Under the pieces are notes generated by a model that ran no database searches, had not been told where the DNA came from, and saw nothing but the letters and a program-made list of their open reading frames with translations. From positions 106,955 through 170,954 of the forward strand of contig NZ_JAKVIP010000005.1 in the NCBI RefSeq assembly GCF_022601875.1: a stretch of 64,000 bases of DNA, in the 5' to 3' direction. Each line of letters starts with the position of its first letter. The first letter of the stretch is position 1. Positions 44,620 through 53,913 of this stretch are shown in pieces. The translations under genes and the position numbers were made by a program. Source of the stretch: Chryseobacterium sp. SSA4.19. Its GTDB lineage: Bacteria; Bacteroidota; Bacteroidia; Flavobacteriales; Weeksellaceae.

Positions 44620-45008
44620 TTTTACAATTTCAATTAAAGTTCTTTATTTAAACGGTCTACAAGTTAGCATTCTTCAATTTCAGTCACCAGATTTTTTTAA
44701 ATATACTTTTATTTTTTCAAGAGACTTTGTATTTTTAAATATATGCTTACAGAATTTATCTCTTCCTATACAAATAAAAACATTTAGTTGAGATCTTAAA
44801 ACATCCATAACTAAATAAAAGTTTGCATTTGGCCTTAACAAGCATCTATCACATATAAGTATAACAATCAATATAATACATCTATATAAAGAAATTAATC
44901 CTTATCTTTTTTAAAATTATTTCAAAAATTACTTTCATATTTCAAAAAAACATTATATATTTGCACCCACAAAAAACAAGGTAATTCTTGTTACAAGATG
45001 ACCTCAAT
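44620..45008. other. AT-rich gap with promoter of the second tRNA pair
   Basis: A 389-base gap. TATATTTG (44956-44963) is followed by GCACCC, close to the first tRNA promoter (TATATTTGCACTC), so the second tRNA pair has its own promoter. A 63-codon minus-strand open frame (44680-44871) has no recognisable features and I leave it unannotated. Confidence 0.55.
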
Positions 45009-45083
45009 CGGGGCGTAGCGTAGTCCGGTCATCGCGCCTGGTTTGGGACCAGGAGGTCGCAGGTTCGAATCCTGCCGCCCCGA
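45009..45083 (+). tRNA. tRNA-Pro (TGG), copy 2
   Basis: Base-for-base identical to 42900-42974; all stems and the TGG anticodon are intact. Confidence 0.96.
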
Positions 45084-45115
45084 CTGTTTTAGTAGTTTTC
45101 TCAAAACTATGTAAT

Positions 45116-45189
45116 GGGTGCGTAGCTCAGCTGGATAGAGCATCTGCCTTCTAAGCAGACGGTCAAAGGTTCGAATCCTTTCGCGCTCA
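45116..45189 (+). tRNA. tRNA-Arg (TCT), copy 2
   Basis: Base-for-base identical to 43007-43080; anticodon TCT intact. A weak hairpin CTTTACA-GAAA-TGTAAGG followed by T8 lies at about 45204-45231. Confidence 0.96.
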
Positions 45190-45231
45190 CTAATTAAATA
45201 AAGTCTTTACAGAAATGTAAGGATTTTTTTT

Positions 45232-45766
45232 GTTTTACTCAGGTCTGATCCGGTATTATTAGTAAAAAACGTAAGGAATTTGAAATTATAATATATTTAT
45301 TTAGAAAATCAATATTAAACCTATTTAAATTATTTAAAAATAAAAAGTTCTGAGATAAGATGGAAATTAGTGTTTGTAAATAAAACTCTAAGATTCTGAA
45401 ATTATCCAACAAAGATAAAATACCTTATTAAGTATTTTTACGGATTTTTTATGTGTAAATGGTATTCAAATCACCTTCTTCAAATCCAAAAATAATACTA
45501 CTAAAGCCTCTGTCAAATACCATAAACAATCTAAACACAATAATATGAATACTTATTAAAATATAATAGTCAACATTTTAGTTAATCTGTCATTTTATTA
45601 ATAGCACCAATAATTACGGGAAAAAAGTCATAAGAGATATAAATTTCTTAGTTTAAAATTATTGTTTCAGTTCTAATTTTTAACATGATTACACTCAATT
45701 TTTGTTTATTAAATAGTATCCTTAAGTTTTTACTACATTTGTATACACTCATAACAAAATATTAAT
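45232..45766. other. gene-free AT-rich region upstream of the BspA-like gene
   Basis: About 540 very AT-rich bases with no open frame worth reporting. Near the right end TACATTTG (45734-45741) matches the -7 element, 25 bases before the BspA-like start. Confidence 0.5.
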
Positions 45767-47149
45767 ATGTATAAAAAACTACTGACTATTTTTATCTTTC
45801 TGTTTATCTCACACCTTACTCTTGCACAAAACGAATTCATTACAATATGGAAACCTTCAAATCAAAGTACAAATACGGGAGCAGTATTATCAACCGCTAA
45901 TCAGATCTGGTTTCCCGGAGTAGGAACAAATTTTAACGTATCCTGGAGTGAAATAGGATATCCTTCTCATACAGGAAACTTTACAGTGACTTCTTCCAAT
46001 CACTTTCTTATTGATTTCGGTAATCCTCAAAACCCCAATCCGAATGATGCTACCTATGAAGTAAAAATCAGTAATGGCAGCGGAAATTTTAATGCGATAA
46101 GATTCCCGGGATTTGCTTTTATTTCACCGAGCCTGCGTATTCCGACCATTACAAGCTACAATGGAGATGTTAAAAAAATTCTCGGTATTACTCAGTGGGG
46201 AAATCTACAATGGACTACTATGGAATGGGCCTTTGCCGGATGCACCAATCTTGATGTAACAGCTACCGATGTTCCTGATCTGTCCGGTGTTAATACTTTA
46301 CAGGCTATGTTCTACAACTGTACTTCATTGATAGGAACTGCAAGTTTCGGCGCATGGGATACATCATCCATTACTAACATGAGCCATATGTTTGCCAGTG
46401 CCGGAGACTTTAACCAACCCATTGCCAACTGGAATACTTCACAGGTAACCAATATGGACTGGATGTTCCATTATCTTCCGAAGTTTAACCAGCCAATAGG
46501 AAACTGGGACACTTCAGAAGTAACCAGCATGATGCATATGCTGCACATCTGTACAAAATTCAATCAGGACTTAAGCAATTGGGACACTTCAAATGTCACG
46601 GATATGCGCTCTTTACTTGATGAAGCGCACGATTTCAATCACAGCCTGGCCGCATGGAACCTGGGTTCTCTTTCTCAGGCAAATGCCATGATTGCAGATT
46701 CCGGAATTGACTGTGCCAATTATGACAACACCTTAATCGGATGGGCAAATAATCCGGCTACTCCTTCAGGAATTAATTTAGGAATTACTTCCCCTCTTAG
46801 TTATAGCTCTCCAACGGCAGTAACCGCCAGAACCTACTTGTTAAGCAATAAAGGATGGATTATTACAGGAGACCTTTATAATGTAGAATGCCGTTCATCA
46901 TTATCAGCTTCAGAAACTGCAATCGGAAATACCATCACTGTTTATCCTAATCCTGCATCCGAATTTTTATATATTAAAAATGTAAAGGGATTAAATACCT
47001 ATAAAATTGTCGATTTCAGCGGCAGGATCATTATTGAGAACCCTTTAATTGAGGAAAGGATTGATATAGGCCATCTTACGAAAGGAAATTATATTTTACA
47101 GATTACAGGTAAAGAAAAAACACAGAATTTTAAATTCATTAAAAAGTAA
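45767..47149 (+). CDS. BspA-type (DUF285) surface protein with T9SS sorting domain
   Basis: A 460-residue secreted protein. Signal peptide MYKKLLTIFIFLFISHLTLAQ, then an N-terminal beta-rich region. From about residue 150 there are tandem DUF285 repeats of about 30 residues with the pattern W-T-x-V-T-N/D-M-x-x-M/L-F/L (WNTSQVTNMDWMFH, WDTSEVTSMMHMLH, WDTSNVTDMRSLLD). The last 75 residues form a type A T9SS sorting domain (TVYPNPASEFLYIKN, GNYILQITGKEKTQNFKFIKK). It is exported by the type IX system and probably surface attached, and may mediate adhesion. The context (after duplicated tRNAs, long AT-rich upstream) suggests an accessory gene. Confidence 0.93.
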   Translation: MYKKLLTIFIFLFISHLTLAQNEFITIWKPSNQSTNTGAVLSTANQIWFPGVGTNFNVSWSEIGYPSHTGNFTVTSSNHFLIDFGNPQNPNPNDATYEVKISNGSGNFNAIRFPGFAFISPSLRIPTITSYNGDVKKILGITQWGNLQWTTMEWAFAGCTNLDVTATDVPDLSGVNTLQAMFYNCTSLIGTASFGAWDTSSITNMSHMFASAGDFNQPIANWNTSQVTNMDWMFHYLPKFNQPIGNWDTSEVTSMMHMLHICTKFNQDLSNWDTSNVTDMRSLLDEAHDFNHSLAAWNLGSLSQANAMIADSGIDCANYDNTLIGWANNPATPSGINLGITSPLSYSSPTAVTARTYLLSNKGWIITGDLYNVECRSSLSASETAIGNTITVYPNPASEFLYIKNVKGLNTYKIVDFSGRIIIENPLIEERIDIGHLTKGNYILQITGKEKTQNFKFIKK

Positions 47150-47154
47150 TACAG

Positions 47155-47184
47155 AAAGCCTCACATTGATTTGTGAGGCTTTTA
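47155..47184 (+). terminator. intrinsic terminator after the BspA-like gene
   Basis: An 11-bp perfect stem AAAGCCTCACA/TGTGAGGCTTT with a six-base loop is followed by TTATTT. Confidence 0.8.
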
Positions 47185-47244
47185 TTTGATAAATAGTGAA
47201 TTTGCTGCTTACTTTTCAAAGAAAAAACAATGTTTAATAACGTA

Positions 47245-47754
47245 TTACTGATCAAACTGATTAGGATGCAGGGCTTTAATATCATTCACTGTTTCTAAAA
47301 CTTTATCTTTCAGGGAATCCTGATATTTCTGAAGATTTTCTGCCACGGATTTATCTGCAATTCCTACTATTTTTGCAGCTAAAATTCCTGCGTTCAGAGC
47401 ACCGTGTAAAGCAACTGTAGCTACCGGAATTCCGCCCGGCATTTGCAGAATAGACAATATAGAATCCCAGCCGTCAATAGAATTGCTTGATAAAATCGGA
47501 ACACCGATAACCGGTAATGTGGTACAGCTTGCCACCATTCCCGGAAGATGTGCCGCTCCTCCTGCTCCCGCCACAATAACTTTCAGGCCTCTCTCTTTTG
47601 CTGTTTTTGCATAATCAAACATCCTTTCGGGAGTCCTGTGCGCCGAAACTACAGTCAGCTCATAAGGAATATTCAGTGATTTCAAAAAATTTGCTGCCTG
47701 TTCCATAATCGGTAAGTCACTTTGACTTCCCATAATGATTCCTACCATTTTCAA
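47245..47754 (-). CDS. purE: N5-carboxyaminoimidazole ribonucleotide mutase
   Basis: A 169-residue class I PurE that converts N5-CAIR to CAIR in purine synthesis. [16 protein letters not shown] binds phosphate, SAHRTPERM carries the catalytic histidine, and [17 protein letters not shown] follows. Its partner purK is 4.3 kb away on the same strand rather than adjacent. The two therefore probably work together without sharing an operon. Confidence 0.96.
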   Translation of the reverse strand: MKMVGIIMGSQSDLPIMEQAANFLKSLNIPYELTVVSAHRTPERMFDYAKTAKERGLKVIVAGAGGAAHLPGMVASCTTLPVIGVPILSSNSIDGWDSILSILQMPGGIPVATVALHGALNAGILAAKIVGIADKSVAENLQKYQDSLKDKVLETVNDIKALHPNQFDQ

Positions 47755-47840
47755 TTTTATTAGGATTCAAATATAATTAAAATTAAACTTCTTAAAAAGA
47801 AGCCTAATCTATTCTTATGATACCACAAAGACCGTTAAAT

Positions 47841-47871
47841 TTTGTTAAATGACTTATACTCTGTATTTTTC
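47841..47871 (+). promoter_or_regulatory. promoter of the double-glycine leader peptide gene
   Basis: TTTG (47841-47844), a 19-base spacer and TATTTTTC (47864-47871, one mismatch to TAnnTTTG) lie 39 bases before the peptide start. Confidence 0.5.
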
Positions 47872-47910
47872 TGTGTAATATTGATATTACAAACATAAAA
47901 TTTTAAGACA

Positions 47911-48054
47911 ATGAAAAATTTGAAAAAACTTCAGAAAAAAGATTTGAAAAAAATCACAGGCGGTATTAACTGTCCGGGTGGTAATATCTGTTACCGAAAC
48001 GGTAAACCGTATTGCGCGGCATATGACGGTTGCGGCGGCGGTAATCAGCCTTAG
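47911..48054 (+). CDS. double-glycine leader peptide, bacteriocin-like
   Basis: A 47-residue peptide too short for most gene finders. The leader MKNLKKLQKKDLKKITGG is the lysine-rich, double-glycine type seen on many small Flavobacteriia peptides, with the cut expected after Gly18. The core begins INCPGGNICYRNGKPYC and contains four cysteines (21, 27, 35, 41) and several glycines, ending GGGNQP. It has its own promoter and a strong terminator, so it is a complete transcription unit. No peptidase-containing ABC transporter or modifying enzyme is next to it, so export would rely on genes elsewhere. Antimicrobial activity is unproven. Confidence 0.8.
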   Translation: MKNLKKLQKKDLKKITGGINCPGGNICYRNGKPYCAAYDGCGGGNQP

Positions 48055-48060
48055 AAATTG

Positions 48061-48089
48061 AGAGTACATTTATATGTACTCTTTTTTTG
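48061..48089 (+). terminator. intrinsic terminator of the leader peptide gene
   Basis: A nine-bp perfect stem AGAGTACAT/ATGTACTCT (48061-48069, 48074-48082) with loop TTAT runs into seven T. It begins seven bases after the stop codon. Confidence 0.85.
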
Positions 48090-48202
48090 TCAATAAATTT
48101 TCATGTTGCTGCTCTTTTCATTTTCAAAAACGATAAATCAACTGCTACTCATTCCATATTCTTTTAGAATAGAATATCTTTGTGCCTCATTTTATATCTG
48201 CC

Positions 48203-49114
48203 TTGAAGAATTACAAACTCACTTTCGCCGTTCTTACTGTTGCCATTGTATGGGGAACTACTTTTTTAGCCATCCGTATTGCAGTAGAAAGCATTCCGGC
48301 CTGGTTTGTAGCAGGAATCCGTCAGTTTTTAGCAGCGATGATTATGTTGGTCATTCTATTCTATCGTAAAGAATTTAAATGGATCGGCTGGAAAAATCTT
48401 GGATATCAGATTATTTTTTCCTCACTCATGCTGATCGTGGCCAACGGCATGACCACATTAGCAGAGGAATCCGTCACCAGCAGCCTGACTTCACTGATCA
48501 GCGCCTGCTCTCCTATCGTTGTTTTTCTGGGTAGTGTGGCAATCGGATTGCAGAAGTTCAGCTTCAGGACATTGATGGGCGTCCTATTGTGTTTCAGCGG
48601 TATTATCTTTATCTTCTGGGACGGAATTGATGATCTTGAGAACCCTGAATATGCCATGGGTGTTTTCATGCTGTTTATCGCAATTGCCGGCTGGGCATCA
48701 GGAACTATTTTTACAAAGAAAATGAACATCCAGAGTAAAAATATCTCTTTAAATCTTTTTTACCAGTTTGCTTTTGCCGGAATTATACAGCTCATGTTTG
48801 CCCTGCTTTTCACAGAACATTACAATTTCGACAATTGGAGTGTAAAAAGCATATCTGCCATGATCTATTTGTCGGTTTTCGGTTCTGTAGCTGCTTTTTT
48901 TGCCTATCATTATGCGCTGACAAAAGTTTCTCCGGTTCAGGTTTCCATTCTGGCCTATGTGAATACGGTTATTTCTATTTTCTTAAGCTGGCTGATTCTG
49001 AATGAGGAAATTAGCGTTACATTTATTCTGGCCGCGTTTCTGATTATTCTGGGCGTTTTTGTGATTAACTATAACCGCGAAATGTTTAAGAGACAAAGGA
49101 TCCGTAATTCTTAG
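48203..49114 (+). CDS. EamA/DMT family transporter
   Basis: A 303-residue inner-membrane protein with ten predicted membrane segments in two EamA repeats; LTVAIVWGTTFLAIRIAVE and ALTKVSPVQVSILAYVNTVISIF are typical. Substrate unknown (metabolite export is usual). The start is uncertain. An open frame begins at GTG 48182, but TATCTTTG (48175-48182), a match to the -7 element, overlaps that codon. I therefore place the start at TTG 48203 (reads as KNYKLTFAVL after the initiator). Confidence 0.88.
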   Translation: MKNYKLTFAVLTVAIVWGTTFLAIRIAVESIPAWFVAGIRQFLAAMIMLVILFYRKEFKWIGWKNLGYQIIFSSLMLIVANGMTTLAEESVTSSLTSLISACSPIVVFLGSVAIGLQKFSFRTLMGVLLCFSGIIFIFWDGIDDLENPEYAMGVFMLFIAIAGWASGTIFTKKMNIQSKNISLNLFYQFAFAGIIQLMFALLFTEHYNFDNWSVKSISAMIYLSVFGSVAAFFAYHYALTKVSPVQVSILAYVNTVISIFLSWLILNEEISVTFILAAFLIILGVFVINYNREMFKRQRIRNS

Positions 49115-49243
49115 GCTGTTTTTAGCATCGATCTTTAGCAGATTACATGGGCATATATTTTGACATCTTCAGGATGATAAACCCATTGGAGCGTTTTCAT
49201 ATTCCCTCATTTTTTCTTATCTTGTTTGTGCCAAAATTACACT

Positions 49244-49810
49244 ATGTTAAAAAACACACTATTTATTATCCTTGTAATTTCATTTTTCTTAATCAGCTGT
49301 GATGATAAAAAAAAGGAAAATGATCTTCTGGCGAGGGAAAAACAATTATTGGAGAAAGAAAAATTATTTGCCCAGAAAGAATCTGAATATCAGGCCCTGC
49401 TAAAAATGAGAGACAGTATTTTCACCAAAAAAGATTCAGTACAAGTGGTCATGTGGCCGGCTGAAGTTTCAGGGTCATGGACCGGTAAAGTAATCTGTAC
49501 AGAATCCAACTGCAGTGATTATGTTGTAGGGGACCAGCGTACTGATACCTGGGAATTTGACAGTGATTCCACCCATTTGGTGACTAAAATTATTAATAAC
49601 AATAATCTGGTCAGGGTATACTCAGGCAAATATGATAAAAATGAAGTGAAGCTTAATTTTAAAACCGATTCCGCTTCAAAAAAACAGGTAGAAATGAATA
49701 TTCTGCTGAATGACATTGCCCCGGGAAAAATCAGAGGTACAAGAAGCATTACTGTTGACAACAGCTGTACTGCAAAATTTTCTGTAGAACTGGTACGTCC
49801 CACAAAATAA
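49244..49810 (+). CDS. lipoprotein with coiled-coil N-terminus, unknown
   Basis: A 188-residue lipoprotein from MLKNTLFIILVISFFLISC (lipobox Cys19); the open frame extends six codons upstream from a TTG but the ATG gives a proper signal. A charged helical stretch with heptad character (LLAREKQLLEKEKLFAQKE) is followed by a beta-rich domain with WTGKVICTESNCSDYVVGDQ. The later cysteine pair may bond. It is seven bases before the CPA2 antiporter start and is probably co-transcribed with it. No family recognised. Confidence 0.78.
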   Translation: MLKNTLFIILVISFFLISCDDKKKENDLLAREKQLLEKEKLFAQKESEYQALLKMRDSIFTKKDSVQVVMWPAEVSGSWTGKVICTESNCSDYVVGDQRTDTWEFDSDSTHLVTKIINNNNLVRVYSGKYDKNEVKLNFKTDSASKKQVEMNILLNDIAPGKIRGTRSITVDNSCTAKFSVELVRPTK

Positions 49811-49817
49811 AACACTT

Positions 49818-51941
49818 ATGACTTTACTGAGTATCCATAACCTGAGTCTTCCCATTGAAGACCCGGTCCTAAAGTTTCTGCTGGTTTTAATTATTATTCT
49901 TTCCGCCCCGCTTCTTTTAAATAAAATAAAAGTCCCTCATCTTTTAGGACTTATCATTGCAGGGGCTGTTATTGGCCCGAACGGATTTAATGTACTTTCA
50001 AGAGACAGCAGCATTGTAGTTACCGGAACTACCGGGCTTCTCTACATCATGTTTCTCGCCGGCCTTGAAATAGACATGGGTGACTTCAAAAAAAACAAAT
50101 GGAAAAGCCTCACCTTCGGAATTTATACTTTTACGGTACCCTTTATTTTAGGGTATTTGGGCGCTTCTTACATTTTAGGTTTTTCTACGCTTACTTCCAT
50201 TCTATTTGCCAGCCTTTTTTCTTCGCATACTCTTATTGCGTATCCTTTGGTCAGCAAACTTGGCATTGCAAAAAATCCTGCTGTCAACATTACAGTTGGA
50301 GGTACTATGATTACCGATATTCTTGCCTTATTAGTATTAGCCGTTATTGTAGGGATGTCGCAGGGAGATGTGGGTACGGAATTCTGGATAAAGCTTTCGG
50401 CATCTTTTATTGTTTTCGGTCTTATTGTTTTATTTCTCTTTCCTGTTATCGGACGCTGGTTTTTCAAAAAAGTAGATGATAAGATTTCACAGTATATTTT
50501 CGTATTGGTCATGATTTACCTCGCTGCATTGCTGGCAGAGCTGGCGGGTGTTGAAGCCATTATCGGAGCTTTCTTTGCCGGGCTGGCCCTGAACAGGCTG
50601 ATTCCCCACACTTCATCATTGATGAACCGTGTTGAATTTGTAGGAAATGCAATTTTTATCCCTTTTTTCCTGATCAGTGTGGGAATGCTGATTGATTTTA
50701 AAGCATTTTTTAAAAGCTGGGAAACTTTAGAAGTTGCAGGGATTATGCTGGTTGCCTCCATCGGAGGAAAATACCTTTCTGCTGTGGCGACACAAAAAAC
50801 ATTCAGGCTGTCTAAGGAAGAAGGAAAGTTGATCTTTGGCTTAAGTTCTGCTTCTGCAGCAGCAACACTGGCTTCAGTGATGGTAGGATATAATATCATT
50901 CTTTCAGAAACGGAAACCGGCGAACCCGTCAGGTTACTTAATGAGCACGTCCTGAACGGCAGCATTCTGCTGATTCTTATTTCGTGTACCATTTCATCCT
51001 TTGTTTCCATGGCGAGCGCACAAAAGATTGCTGAAAGTGATAACGAAGATACCGTTTCTGGAAACAGTCACGAAGAAGAGAACATTCTTCTTGCCCTCAA
51101 TTATGAAGATACGGTTGAACGGATGGTAAACCTGGGAATCTTAATTAAAGCGCACTCCAATACGGATAATATATTTGCCTTAAATGTCATTAATGAAGAT
51201 AAGAATGAGTCTTCCGTTAAAAATGCAGAAAAAGTCCTGCACCATGCTACGGTTACTGCAGCCGACGCAGATGTAATAATGCAGCCGCTAAAAAGATATG
51301 ATAATGATGTCATTAACGGGGTGAACAATGTCATCAAAGAACAAAAAATTACGGATCTTGTTATCGGCCTTGAAGATGAAAAAGGCTTTTCCCCTTCTTT
51401 CGTCTATAATCTTTATAATGGTTATTTGCAGAATAACCATGTGAATGTGCTGGTTTATCATGCCGCCCAGCCGTTATCCACAATCAAAAAATATGCGGTC
51501 ATGATTCCGGAAAATGCCCACAGGGAAGCCGGTTTTTTCCATGCCTTATTAAGAGTATGGAATATCGCCAGAAACTCAGGAGCCACCATCGTCTTTTATG
51601 CTTCCGAAAATATCCTGGATATCCTTCAACGGATTATTAAAAAGGCCAATATTGAGGCTGAATTTATCATTATGAATGCCTGGAAGGATGGCGAAGTTAC
51701 CGCCTCCCAGTTAAAAGAAGACGAAGCACTTATTCTTTTCATGGCAAAAAGAGGAATGCAGTCTTACATTCCGAGGATGCGGCTGATCCCTGAACTGCTG
51801 AACAAAAACCTGCAATCCCATAACTACCTTCTTATATTTCCATTCTCAGAGCTCAGTGAAGATGATCCTGAAAAACGTGCGGTAGGGAACCATGGGGACT
51901 TTATGGAAATCGGGAATGTGATCAAGAAGATTTTTAAGTAA
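49818..51941 (+). CDS. cation:proton antiporter (CPA2) with C-terminal USP-like domain
   Basis: A 707-residue protein. The first 390 residues are a Na/H exchanger domain with about 12 membrane segments (for example PHLLGLIIAGAVIGPNGFNV and IIGAFFAGLALNRLIP). From about residue 430 there is a cytoplasmic domain with two universal-stress-protein-like halves, starting ILLALNYEDTVERMVNLGIL and KYAVMIPENAHREAGFFHAL. It probably exchanges K or Na for H, gated by a nucleotide ligand. It is in an operon with the preceding lipoprotein. Confidence 0.93.
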   Translation: MTLLSIHNLSLPIEDPVLKFLLVLIIILSAPLLLNKIKVPHLLGLIIAGAVIGPNGFNVLSRDSSIVVTGTTGLLYIMFLAGLEIDMGDFKKNKWKSLTFGIYTFTVPFILGYLGASYILGFSTLTSILFASLFSSHTLIAYPLVSKLGIAKNPAVNITVGGTMITDILALLVLAVIVGMSQGDVGTEFWIKLSASFIVFGLIVLFLFPVIGRWFFKKVDDKISQYIFVLVMIYLAALLAELAGVEAIIGAFFAGLALNRLIPHTSSLMNRVEFVGNAIFIPFFLISVGMLIDFKAFFKSWETLEVAGIMLVASIGGKYLSAVATQKTFRLSKEEGKLIFGLSSASAAATLASVMVGYNIILSETETGEPVRLLNEHVLNGSILLILISCTISSFVSMASAQKIAESDNEDTVSGNSHEEENILLALNYEDTVERMVNLGILIKAHSNTDNIFALNVINEDKNESSVKNAEKVLHHATVTAADADVIMQPLKRYDNDVINGVNNVIKEQKITDLVIGLEDEKGFSPSFVYNLYNGYLQNNHVNVLVYHAAQPLSTIKKYAVMIPENAHREAGFFHALLRVWNIARNSGATIVFYASENILDILQRIIKKANIEAEFIIMNAWKDGEVTASQLKEDEALILFMAKRGMQSYIPRMRLIPELLNKNLQSHNYLLIFPFSELSEDDPEKRAVGNHGDFMEIGNVIKKIFK

Positions 51942-52040
51942 TCTTTTCAGCTTTTGATTCTTCTAAATAATTTAATCCTAAAAGCCATAATCAGGACAAG
52001 ATAAATGTAAATACATAATATTGAGCCTCTCCTCTATTAT

Positions 52041-52083
52041 AAAAAAGAAAAGACTGCAGTTTGAATTGCAGTCTTTTCTTTTG
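52041..52083. terminator. bidirectional terminator between antiporter and purK
   Basis: A 16-bp perfect stem (52043-52058, 52067-52082; core AAGACTGCA/TGCAGTCTT) with an eight-base loop, A-rich on one side and T-rich on the other. The flanking genes converge. Confidence 0.85.
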
Positions 52084-52098
52084 TATAATTAAGCTTAA

Positions 52099-53211
52099 TT
52101 ACTCAGCAATCACTCTGACCATTTCTTTTACCTTCACCAGCTTTTCCATAAGCTCCTCTCTCGACTCGGCCAGTACATTGATATGTCCCATTTTTCTTCC
52201 CGGCTTGGTTTCAGTTTTTCCATATAAATGAATATAGGTTTCCGGTAATTTCATTACTTCTTCCATTCCCTTGTAGATCACTTTTCCGGTATAGCCTTCT
52301 GAACCTACCAGATTCAGCATTCCGCTGTAAATAATCGCGTCCGTATCTGCAAGCGGTAAATTTTTTACTACCCTATACATCTGCTCAAACTGTGAGTTCG
52401 CATTTCCTTCCTGGCTCTGATGACCGGAATTGTGAAGTCTCGGTGCCGTTTCATTGACCCATACTTTTCCTTTTTTATCCAAAAACAATTCAATAGCGAA
52501 AAGCCCCGGTGAATTGATAGCATTAAGGAATTTTTCTGTAATCGAATGAATCTGTTGCTCTACCTCTTCATCCAATAGTACCGGACAGATATTAAAATCC
52601 AACAGATTTAATTTAGGATCAGCGACCATTTCCGTAACCGGAAAAGCTTTCGTCTCACCGCTTTCATTTCTGGCAACAATAACTGAAAGCTCTTTTTCGA
52701 TATCAACCAGATTTTCGATGACAGAAGCTTCTTTCCATACATTTTGAAGGTCTGCTTCATTTTTAATCAACTGAACACCTTTACCATCGTATCCTCCCGT
52801 ATTCATTTTCTGTACAAAAGGCAGAGGTATCGTAATCTCTTCATCATGGTTCCAAATCGCCTGAAAGTCAGGGCTTGGGATATCATGAGCTTTATAGAAT
52901 TCTTTCTGGAGGATTTTTTGCTGAATGGTTTTAACGATTTTAGCATTCGGAACCACTTTTACTCCCCTATTTTCAAGTTCGGATAATGCATCTGCATTCA
53001 CATGTTCGATCTCAATGGTTACAACATCTTTATCCTGACCGAAATTCAGAACGGTTTCATAATCGTTGAAACTGCCTTGGGTGAAGTAAGAAATCATATG
53101 ACAGGGTGCATCAGAAGCCGGATCCAGGGTATAAAACTCGTCATCATATTTCAATGCTTCCTGGATCAGCATCCTTCCCAATTGTCCTCCTCCTAAAATT
53201 CCTATTTTCAT
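52099..53211 (-). CDS. purK: 5-(carboxyamino)imidazole ribonucleotide synthase
   Basis: A 370-residue ATP-grasp enzyme converting AIR, bicarbonate and ATP to N5-CAIR. It has the N-terminal GILGGGQLGRMLIQEA, the ATP-grasp FVQKMNTGGYDGKGVQLI, ELSVIVARNESGE, and EIFVNETAPRLHNSGHQ-like APRLHNSGH. The next step enzyme PurE is encoded 4.3 kb to the left. It is transcribed alone. Confidence 0.96.
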   Translation of the reverse strand: MKIGILGGGQLGRMLIQEALKYDDEFYTLDPASDAPCHMISYFTQGSFNDYETVLNFGQDKDVVTIEIEHVNADALSELENRGVKVVPNAKIVKTIQQKILQKEFYKAHDIPSPDFQAIWNHDEEITIPLPFVQKMNTGGYDGKGVQLIKNEADLQNVWKEASVIENLVDIEKELSVIVARNESGETKAFPVTEMVADPKLNLLDFNICPVLLDEEVEQQIHSITEKFLNAINSPGLFAIELFLDKKGKVWVNETAPRLHNSGHQSQEGNANSQFEQMYRVVKNLPLADTDAIIYSGMLNLVGSEGYTGKVIYKGMEEVMKLPETYIHLYGKTETKPGRKMGHINVLAESREELMEKLVKVKEMVRVIAE

Positions 53212-53272
53212 TTTTTTATTTTTCTGTTAAATTTGAACTTAATTTTAACACACTATGTATCTGGTGAAAATT

Positions 53273-53824
53273 TTATTGAACTTTATCAATCTTTAAATAG
53301 CCCAGGCTCACAAAATTCTCCTGATTCTCAGACTCTGACTTTACCAATGAAATCGAATATTTCTGCTTTATGGTGACAGGCAAAATTTCTTTTACCGGGA
53401 AAATATCATCAATATCAACGCCCAGCTTTTCATCGATATGGCTGGTAGCTCCTTTAAATCCCATGTTCTTATAAAACTCCGTACTTTTTGCCTTTTTTAC
53501 GGCATCCGCCATAGATTGACCGACTACCAGGTGCTGCTCATGAAATTCTTCGAAAAACCCTTTTTTATATCCTCCAAGATTTATAAAGTACAGCTGTTCT
53601 TCAGAAGTAGAAGATCCTTTTTCAACAATCTTCACTTCATAACCGTCTACAAATTTCACCTCCTGATAACAGTCAATATGAATTTTACCTTTTGCTTCCT
53701 TCCAGAAATCCTTCATCTCCTCCACCAGATCTTTCAGGCTTTCTGCAATCCCGAAAAATACATCGTGCTGCTCAATATTCCTTCCGGGCGGCGTGGCTCC
53801 CAGGATGACATAAAATAGTTTCAT
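53273..53824 (-). CDS. DUF1543 domain-containing protein
   Basis: A 183-residue protein from the start MKLFYVILGATPPGRNIEQH, which is the family opening; eight more codons upstream (to 53848) are not family-like. DUF1543 repeats are visible as two similar halves, the first with HDVFFGIAESLKDLVEEM and the second with HEQHLVVGQSMADAVKKAKS. Function unknown. It lies 61 bases upstream of purK on the same strand. Confidence 0.85.
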   Translation of the reverse strand: MKLFYVILGATPPGRNIEQHDVFFGIAESLKDLVEEMKDFWKEAKGKIHIDCYQEVKFVDGYEVKIVEKGSSTSEEQLYFINLGGYKKGFFEEFHEQHLVVGQSMADAVKKAKSTEFYKNMGFKGATSHIDEKLGVDIDDIFPVKEILPVTIKQKYSISLVKSESENQENFVSLGYLKIDKVQ

Positions 53825-53913
53825 ATTTGTTAAATTCCGTTTATGCAAAAATACGTCAAATTTATCTTTTTTAAACGTTTGGCAGACTGTTACAATAGTT
53901 TTATATTTGTAGC

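Larger units (their letters stand above)
45008..45190 (+). repeat. 183-bp direct repeat, copy 2 (tRNA-Pro + tRNA-Arg)
   Basis: Exact duplicate of 42899-43081. The 1.93 kb between the copies is AT-rich accessory DNA. Confidence 0.97.

Noticed and set aside
44680..44871. 63-codon minus-strand open frame upstream of the second tRNA pair
   Set aside because: Very AT-rich surroundings, no recognisable motif and no partner gene; an open frame of this length is expected by chance here.
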